A stretch of DNA of 64,000 nt from Aurantiochytrium sp. KH105. Its lineage: Eukaryota; Sar; Bigyra; Thraustochytrida; Thraustochytriidae. Below the pieces are notes generated by a model. It ran no database searches and was not told the origin of the DNA. It saw nothing but the letters and a program-made list of their open reading frames with translations. This document shows, piece by piece, positions 58,173 through 64,000 of the stretch. Within the stretch, counting starts at the first letter, position 1; the number at the start of each line of letters is the position of its first letter. The stretch is from the NCBI GenBank assembly GCA_003116975.1, contig BGKB01000097.1, positions 186,001 through 250,000 on the forward strand, given 5' to 3'. The position numbers and the translations under genes are program-made.

Positions 58173-59052
58173 TTGCATCTGGCAGTGACAGGTGCTGCAC
58201 CGCGTTTGTCCTTGAAGACTCTCGCTTGCGCCCATCCCATTTTCTCTCTTCTTCTTGCCCGCGAGAGAGCATCATCTGCAGCAGCAGCTGCAGCATGGGC
58301 TGCACCTCTCACCGCGGCCTCTGCAGCAGCAGCAGCAGCAGCAGCAGGTGCCGGCAGCCAGCGCAGCCCGCTGCCGCTGCCGCAGCCGCCGCGTCTTGGG
58401 TACCCCAAAAAACTCGCAGTGGTCGCAGCGCTCCTCCCGTCTTCCGCCTCGAACCACGATCTCCATTGACGGCTGGCTGGGCCGACCTGCGCGGCGCAAA
58501 GGTTGCCTCTGCGCACGCCATGAAGCGAGACGTCATGGGGGCCCGCGAGCTAGCCAGCCAGGAATGCAATGCAATGCAGATGGAATGGAGTGGCACGGAA
58601 TGGAGTGGCGCGAGGAAAGAGGTGGGTGGCCCCGAAGAAAATGACCCTCCGGGACCCTCCGTGCCTCCCGGAGGGTCAATGTGTGCGCCGTTTCGCCCCA
58701 GCTCAGCTCCGCTCAGCTCGGCTCCAGCGCTCCGCTCCGCTCCGCTCCGCTCCGCGCCTCTCTCCCCCTGCTCAGCGCGGCGGGCCGCGTCGCTCTCGCT
58801 CCCGCTCCCGCTCCCGCTCTTGCTGTCGCTGCGGCCGGGCTCGGCTCGAGGCGCCGCGCGGTCCGCGAGCGTCGCGTCTGCTGCTGCTGCAGCGCGTGCT
58901 CGGCGTCGAGCTCGGCTGTGGTGTCCTCGCGCGAGACCCATCTTCTCGGTCCCCGCGGCCCCTCCCGCCTGCCGCGCCTCCACGGCGGGCCGTGCCGCGG
59001 CACGAGCCCGCGCGGCCGCCGTGCCGCGGCATCCGCATCTGCACGCGCGCAC

Positions 59053-59092
<40 letters not shown>
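59053..59092. repeat. GCAA tetranucleotide microsatellite
   Basis: About ten AGCA/GCAA units, followed by GGCAGC repeats. Confidence 0.9.
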
Positions 59093-59094
<2 letters not shown>

Positions 59095-59771
59095 GGCAGC
59101 GGCAGCGGCTGCAACAAGACAACAAGCAGCGACTGCGAGCAGCTGCAGCCGCGGCGTGCACTCGCATGCCCTCGACAGGGCAGCGGCGGCCTCCTAACTG
59201 TAACGCTAACCACCGGCCAGGGAAGGAAGGAAGGAAGGAGGAAGGAGAACGCGCAGAACAGGAACACGGCCGGCGGCAGCGGCTATAACCGCGCGGGCAG
59301 GGAGCGCGGGGACGAGGCGCGCAGACCCGCTTCGACCGCTGCGACCAGAGCGAGCGAGCGCGCGCGCGGCCGAGAGCGACAGCGAGCGCGGGCGCGAGAG
59401 AGGGCGCGGCTGCGCGGGGCGCGCGGGCGCGAGCGGGAGCGGCGAGACCTGGAGGCGCGGGAGCCGACGTCGACGCGCGACGAACGAACGAACGGAGGGA
59501 GGGAGGGAACGAGAAAGCGGCGAGGGAGTCAGCCAGCCAGCCCGGACTGCCTGCGCGCTCCAGACGAGGCTCGTCTCGCGCGCGTGCAGACTCGAGCGGG
59601 AGGCCGGCAGGCGCTGACGCGAGGTTTCTAGGGTGCCGAGGCTGCGGCGTCTGCGCGCTTCTTGCTTGGGCCCCGGAGAGGAAGGCGAAGAAAAGCGGCA
59701 ACATTCGCGCGAACTTGGTCTCGCGGGCCGCGGCTCGCAAGGACGAGGTCAAGCCCGCCCCCGTCGCCAAG

Positions 59772-60857
59772 ATGGCCGACCCGTCCAGGAGCGTGCGCAT
59801 CCCGTGCACCGACACCCTGGTGGACCTCAAGTACCTGAGTCTGCTCTTGCTCGTGGCGCAAAATGTTTGCCTCGTGCTGTCCATCCGGTACTCGCGCATC
59901 CACCAGATGGAGGATGGCGCCTACGTGTCCTCGACGGCCGTCGTCGTGTCGGAGTTCCTCAAGCTCGTCGCCTCGCTCGTGCTCGAGTACTTTTTCGAGA
60001 CCGGACCCAAGGAGTCCTTTACGGCCAAAATGAAGGACGAGTTCTTCAACATTGACACCGTCAAGCTCTCAGTCCCAGGCCTGCTGTACACCTTCCAGAA
60101 CAACATGCTCTTTGTCGCGCTCACCAACCTGACGGCTGCCACCTACCAGGTCACGGCGCAGCTGAAGATTCTCACCACTGCTGTCTTCTCGGTCATCATG
60201 CTCGGCAAGCAGATCTCCATGCAGCAAACTCTTTCATTATTCATGCTCACCATTGGCGTTGGCGTCGTCCAGGTCGCGGTGCAGCAAGCGAGCGCCAAGC
60301 CGGTCCAGCAGAACACCGAAGAGATGAACCAGATGGTCGGTCTCGCCGCTGTGCTCTCGGCATGCCTCACCTCGGGCTTTGCTGGTGTTTACTTTGAGAA
60401 GATCCTCAAGCGCGGCCGCAAGGTGTCCATTTACATTCGCAACGTTCAGCTCGGCTTTTTCGGAGTTGTCATTGGCCTCATCACCGTCGCGGCAAATGAT
60501 CTCGACAAGGTCATGGAGGGTGGCTTCTTCCAAGGCTACGGCGTGCCCGTCATGATTCCCATTCTCACACAGGCCGTCGGCGGGCTCCTTGTTGCCGTTG
60601 TCATGAAGTACGCGGACAACATTCTCAAGGGTTTTGCAACCTCGCTCAGCATTGTGCTTGCCTCGATTCTTTCCGCCTTTCTCTTCGAGGTTCCCATCAC
60701 CAACCTCTTTATGGGCGGCGCCGCCCTTGTCATCTTTGCCGTCTACGTGTATGGCAAGTTCCCGCCAAAACCTTCTGCCGACGCCAGCAAGGGAACGTAC
60801 TCGGCCGTCCCCACGGCGGTGCCAGAAGGCAAGACCACTGAACTTTCCAAGGTTTGA
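59772..60857 (+). CDS. Nucleotide-sugar transporter, SLC35A family
   Basis: The start is ATG 59772 (MADPSRSVRIPC); the longer ORF opens with TTG. The 361-residue length is normal for the family. It has about ten hydrophobic spans. Motifs of the Nuc_sug_transp family are clear: KYLSLLLLVAQNVCLVLSIRYSR at the first span, VVSEFLKLVASLVL, PGLLYTFQNNMLFVALTNL, AATYQVTAQLKILTTAVFSV, GFAGVYFEKILK and GFATSLSIVLASILSAFLF. Members exchange CMP-sialic acid, UDP-galactose or UDP-GlcNAc for the nucleotide monophosphate across Golgi membranes. Sequence alone does not fix the sugar. The C-tail is polar and Ser/Thr-rich, facing the cytosol. Confidence 0.9.
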   Translation: MADPSRSVRIPCTDTLVDLKYLSLLLLVAQNVCLVLSIRYSRIHQMEDGAYVSSTAVVVSEFLKLVASLVLEYFFETGPKESFTAKMKDEFFNIDTVKLSVPGLLYTFQNNMLFVALTNLTAATYQVTAQLKILTTAVFSVIMLGKQISMQQTLSLFMLTIGVGVVQVAVQQASAKPVQQNTEEMNQMVGLAAVLSACLTSGFAGVYFEKILKRGRKVSIYIRNVQLGFFGVVIGLITVAANDLDKVMEGGFFQGYGVPVMIPILTQAVGGLLVAVVMKYADNILKGFATSLSIVLASILSAFLFEVPITNLFMGGAALVIFAVYVYGKFPPKPSADASKGTYSAVPTAVPEGKTTELSKV

Positions 60858-61269
60858 TTTGTTGCCAACGTTTGATATCTTGCTGCAATGTTTGTTTGAT
60901 GGGCAGGACAAAACCAAACTACAAACCACCAAGAAACTTACAATGGACATTAGAACTGCTGCGGCACTTTGCTGCTTCGCCGAGACAGTCTTGACGTCGT
61001 TTCTCACGCACACAAACAGAGGGTGAAAAAGCTAAAGATAAGGACCGTTTCGTCATCTCCTGGCCCCCCCCCCCCCTCAAAAAAAGAAACATCCTTTGGA
61101 ATTCACAACCTTTTTTCTACACTCCAAACAATGATTTTCTGCTCGTGTCTCTTGATCGTGCGTTTCACCGCATTTCCTGTGCTTGTGCGATGTGTAGACT
61201 CACTGTAAAAACGTTGGGCTTTTTACACAACATGCTGCTGGAACGTGGGAAAGGCAAGAATTCGCGATC
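60858..61269. other. Convergent intergenic region
   Basis: 3' ends of the transporter and esterase genes. A run of about 13 C followed by CAAAAAAA at about 61064-61084. No ORF supported. Confidence 0.45.
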
Positions 61270-62248
61270 TTACTGCAAAAGAGTAGAACACAGGGCCTGA
61301 GCAAGGAGTGCTTGCGATTCCAGAGTCAAATGAAGACCATCTGCGCGAATTTGCGCTCCCTCAGGAACGTACACGATACGAGAGCAACCTGTCGCGTCAT
61401 TTTTCACAGCCTCCTCAATTCCTGCTCGGACCTGGGGTAGAAAGGGCATCCGTAAGGCATCGCCAATGGGAACAACGGCCAAGATGAGAAGAGAGGGAGT
61501 GCCAAAATCTCGTCGAAAGTTTGCAAACAGCTCACTGCAGCGCGCACTATACGCAATTGCCTTGTCTTCTTCGATTGCGTCTGACTCGCCTTGATACCAA
61601 ACGAGGAGATCAGGCGTGCATTCCTGCGCCCGTGATAGCGTTGCCTGATACAGTGCGCCAGTTGGCGCCCATTCTGCAGTGCAAACACGTTTTGCACGCG
61701 GCACCGCCAAAAGATATTTTTTTGGGGGGGGAGGGGGGTGTTGGTGGTGAGCAAAAAAAGAACGCAAGAATTTACAATCAGCGAGAGAGCCAATACTTAC
61801 CTGAGATACTGGTTCCTCCTACAGCACATGGGATGAGTCTCACGCGCTTAGACGTCTTTTCCACAAAGTTTTTGGCCATGAGCAGGCCCGGCCCGACACC
61901 GCAGACTTTGTTAATATCCACGGTTGCATGCATGGGCTCACAGGCGCTGCACCATCCGTTTCGGCTTCCTTTTTCATCCGTTGAAAGCATTTCTACACCT
62001 TCCACCGGGCCAAGCGCTCCATACGCGTGGGCTTTGCGAGTTGAATCTGCGGTCCACGCTGCTTTCCCCGGAACACTTCCCAATCCTCCACGACCGGCCA
62101 TGTTGCTTTGTCCAGCGAGAACCCAGACCAAGGAATTTTCGCCATCGTCGTTCTTCATCCCCTCTTCTTGAGGACGCACGCCGGCATCGTTGTCCTCGTT
62201 ACGCGTTGTGGTCGCCATCGTGTCAAGCCACGTGGGTCCCCCGCCCAT
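61270..62248 (-). CDS. Sialate-O-acetylesterase-like (SASA/CE6) esterase, two exons
   Basis: Exon 1 is 62248-61801 and exon 2 is 61673-61270, joined across a 127-base intron. The start is ATG 62248 (MGGGPTWLD), with a second ATG at 62218. Motifs follow the SASA/carbohydrate esterase 6 family: VWVLAGQSNMAGRGG (catalytic Ser in GQSN), VRLIPCAVGGTSIS continuing in exon 2 with EWAPTGALYQATL, LLVWYQGESDA, and ADGLHLTLESQ with the catalytic Asp-His pair. Such enzymes remove acetyl groups from sugars of cell-wall polysaccharides or sialic acids. There is no obvious signal peptide, so a cytosolic location is possible. The protein is about 283 residues, normal for plant homologues. The splice restores a continuous GTSISEW match, which supports the intron. 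Confidence 0.8.
61674..61800 (-). other. Spliceosomal intron of the esterase gene
   Basis: GTAAGTATTGG donor at 61800 and TTTGCACTGCAG acceptor at 61674. The middle holds T and C runs. The frame is open on both sides only if it is removed, and removal joins conserved family sequence. Confidence 0.85.
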
Positions 62249-62979
62249 TCGAGAGACCTTTTCACACCGCGCGTGCGATGAAGACTCCTCTTGGTTAGTT
62301 TCTAGACGGCGCAATGTATCGACGCAGACTCAACACTTGGTCTTGAGGCGCCCTTGATAAAATGCCAAGGCCCAAACCTACGTCTTGGCCCAGCTCTACG
62401 GCTTGGCTTCCTTCCTCACTTTCGTCGCCGAGGCCCGTCGGTCGCACAAAGTCGCTCGCCCTTCAGGGAAAAGCCTGCCACGTCGTAACACTCGCAGACT
62501 CGACTGTCCAGACTCCGCCCGACCGCCGGGCACGCCGACGACCAGCTGGCCGGCCTCTCGCGTCGCGCGCAGCACAAGAAGAACTGCTCTTGCCTTGCTG
62601 CTCTCGATCTTCTTCAAGCTGCTCTCGGCCTTCTTCTTTCCTGCTAGTAGCCTATACTAACAGTAAACTGGCGCTGCGGCGCGGCGTGCGCAACCCCGAT
62701 TCGCCACGTTGCGCAACCCCAATTCCAAATTCGAAATCGGCGGCGGGGCGGGACCCCCGGCGCGTGTCCCCTGTAACGACCGGCGGAGGAGCGGCTTTGC
62801 GAGGTCTTCTCGCAAATCCGCAAAGAAGACGCGCGTTTTGGCGGCCAACGCGGGGCGAGGCAAGCCGACGCGCGGCGACGCGAGGTGACGCGAGGTGGTC
62901 CCGCGCGCGAGCTCGTTCTGGAGCGGGGACATTCGCGCGAGCAGCAGCCTCGACTCGTGAAGACGTCAGGCACGGAGGC
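62249..62979. other. Divergent promoter region
   Basis: Between the esterase start and the D-box gene start. An ORF stays open upstream of the D-box gene, but its sequence is low-complexity Arg/Ser/Pro and it is not conserved-looking. Confidence 0.4.
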
Positions 62980-63720
62980 ATGGAGATCTATCAGGAGACG
63001 AGCGCTGCTGCGCATAACAGCAGCAGCAACTTCCGGAGCAAGAAGCTCTTGGGCGGATCCTCGGCCGTCAAGACCGCAAAGAAAGGCCTCGGGGGCGCTG
63101 GCGCTGGCGCAGGACCGAACACCCAGCGTCGACGCGCGCTTGGCGATATCTCGAATAATAACCAACACTCCACGGGACGTGCAGGCAAGGGCGGCCTCGC
63201 TGGCGGTGGCTTGAAGAGGCAGCAACAGCCGCAAAAGCCGCCGCGATTCAATCTCAATCTGAAAAAGGGCGGTCTCGTTGTCCACGAGGAGGATCCACTG
63301 GAGTCTCGCAAGCCTTTGGCTAGCAAGCCTCGCGCCAAGCAACCTTTTCAGGCGCTTGCAGAGGTGCAAACGAAGACAGCGTCTCGCCAGCAGGCACCGG
63401 CCGTCTTTGATGACTTTGAGTTCGACACGTGCAGCCGACGGAACTTGAGTCCGAGTCCGGAATTCGACGGTGGCTTTGATGTTGACGCCGTTCTGGCCGC
63501 GGGATCCCGACGCGCTGGACGCCGGCGAAAGCCCTTTGCGGTGGCAGAAACAGGAATCAAGGCAAGACACATTGCCGATGATCTCGACATGGACGACCTT
63601 CTTGGTGGTTTGTCCTCCTCTGCATCTCTTGATCGCGCGGCAACGACCGCATCGGTCGGCGAACCAGACGCCGCCACCTCCCTCGATCTCAGCGATCTTT
63701 GCGAAGATCTCGAGTTCTGA
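62980..63720 (+). CDS. Small D-box protein, securin candidate
   Basis: The start is ATG 62980 (MEIYQETSAA); 246 residues. The N-terminal half is basic and disordered and holds RRRALGDISNNN near 50-60. That contains an RxxLxxxxN destruction box (R51, L54, N59) of the RRALGDISN form seen in mitotic cyclins and other APC/C targets. A second basic segment has KPLASKPRAKQPFQALAE. The C-terminal half is acidic, with FDDFEFD, SPSPEFDGGFDVD, DDLDMDDLLGG and LDLSDLCEDLEF. A basic D-box N-terminus with an acidic C-terminus is the plan of securins, which hold separase inactive until anaphase. Securins barely conserve sequence, so this is a candidate based on layout only. No cyclin box is present. Confidence 0.5.
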   Translation: MEIYQETSAAAHNSSSNFRSKKLLGGSSAVKTAKKGLGGAGAGAGPNTQRRRALGDISNNNQHSTGRAGKGGLAGGGLKRQQQPQKPPRFNLNLKKGGLVVHEEDPLESRKPLASKPRAKQPFQALAEVQTKTASRQQAPAVFDDFEFDTCSRRNLSPSPEFDGGFDVDAVLAAGSRRAGRRRKPFAVAETGIKARHIADDLDMDDLLGGLSSSASLDRAATTASVGEPDAATSLDLSDLCEDLEF

Positions 63721-64000
63721 TAAACACAACACATGCGCCGCGCGCACCTACCGCACACGCGCACATTTACGACTTCTTCCCCCTTTCCACACCACACACA
63801 CATGACATGCCTCTGTCTTTCGAAAGCACACGCAAATGAATGAAAGAAAGAAAAAGACCAGAGCGATGAAGGTCAAGGTATCCGTGTTCCAAGACTTTTC
63901 TGACGGCCGAAACACTTTGCGAGCGCAGCCCAGTACAGTACATAATCTTTTTGCCCTCGTGCGGCTTACTCATCAACAATAAGTTACCACACACACATAA
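63721..64000. other. 3' region of the D-box gene
   Basis: Intergenic to the end of the window. CACACA-rich and GAAA-rich. No ORF supported. Confidence 0.4.

Larger units (their letters stand above)
56974..59771. other. Long intergenic region, repeat-rich and GC-rich
   Basis: About 2.8 kb. No gene is supported. A minus-strand open stretch (57241 to about 57510, containing FWLPGYYTEPNQRVR) lacks an ATG and any match. From about 57930 on, CTG, CAG, GCAA and GGAA microsatellites and CpG-rich DNA dominate. Overlapping ORFs there are low-complexity Ala/Arg/Ser. The last part is the promoter of the transporter gene. Confidence 0.5.

Noticed and set aside
61404..61793. 129-residue minus-strand ORF across the esterase intron
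   Set aside because: It reads through the intron in a different frame from both exons and contains no family motif.
62362..62979. Upstream extension of the D-box protein ORF
   Set aside because: Arg/Ser/Pro-rich without conserved features, in a GC-rich divergent promoter region. The ATG at 62980 gives a more credible protein.

Overview
This is a window of eukaryotic nuclear DNA, most likely from a thraustochytrid (Labyrinthulomycetes, Stramenopiles). That assignment is an inference. It rests on very long intronless ORFs (a 14.2-kb dynein heavy chain with no intron), an axonemal dynein, which implies a flagellated stage, PT-rich stalk proteins, GC-rich intergenic DNA full of microsatellites, and AATAAA-type 3' ends. 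Only one clear GT-AG intron was found, in the esterase gene at 61.3-62.2 kb. Several ORFs open at non-ATG codons, so each start was moved to the first plausible ATG.

Region 1 (0-12.3 kb): a 5'-truncated LRR-NEL gene, which has the architecture of bacterial IpaH/SspH-type ubiquitin ligases. It is followed by a coiled-coil protein and a tetraspanin-like protein. A block of three minus-strand genes comes next: a single-pass membrane protein with a Cys-rich ectodomain and a C-terminal Hedgehog-type Hint domain (gene A), a paralogue with three Cys-rich repeats and no Hint (gene B), and an Erv/ALR-type sulfhydryl oxidase with an N-myristoylation motif.

Region 2 (12.3-23.1 kb): an accessory, repeat-driven region. 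It holds a TTAA-flanked non-autonomous element, an abutting piggyBac-like element with a decayed transposase, a Tc1/mariner-IS630-type transposase cut off at the piggyBac insertion site, and two decayed copies of an unrecognised gene family with a GWA[R/H]RPSHGxxYG motif. It also holds a second copy of the Erv 5' end plus Cys-rich gene (gene C), so about 2.6 kb is duplicated in direct orientation about 12.5 kb away.

Region 3 (23.1-64 kb): mostly housekeeping or ciliary genes. In order they are a JmjC/cupin-8 dioxygenase with a large acidic insertion, a PT-stalked multi-pass membrane protein resembling TRP/FLC proteins, a PLAT-PP2C (PTC7-like) fusion, a large IQ-motif protein, a basic disordered protein, a protein with a possible calpain-III-like fold, a DNAH10-like inner-arm dynein heavy chain, a DNL-type zinc-finger mitochondrial Hsp70 helper with unusual zinc ligands, a nucleotide-sugar transporter, a sialate-O-acetylesterase-like enzyme with one intron, and a small D-box protein that could be a securin.

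The most interesting candidates are the NEL ligase domain in a eukaryotic-looking locus and the Hint-bearing Cys-rich membrane protein family, which is duplicated together with a disulfide-forming oxidase gene. No CRISPR arrays, rRNA or convincing tRNA genes were seen.
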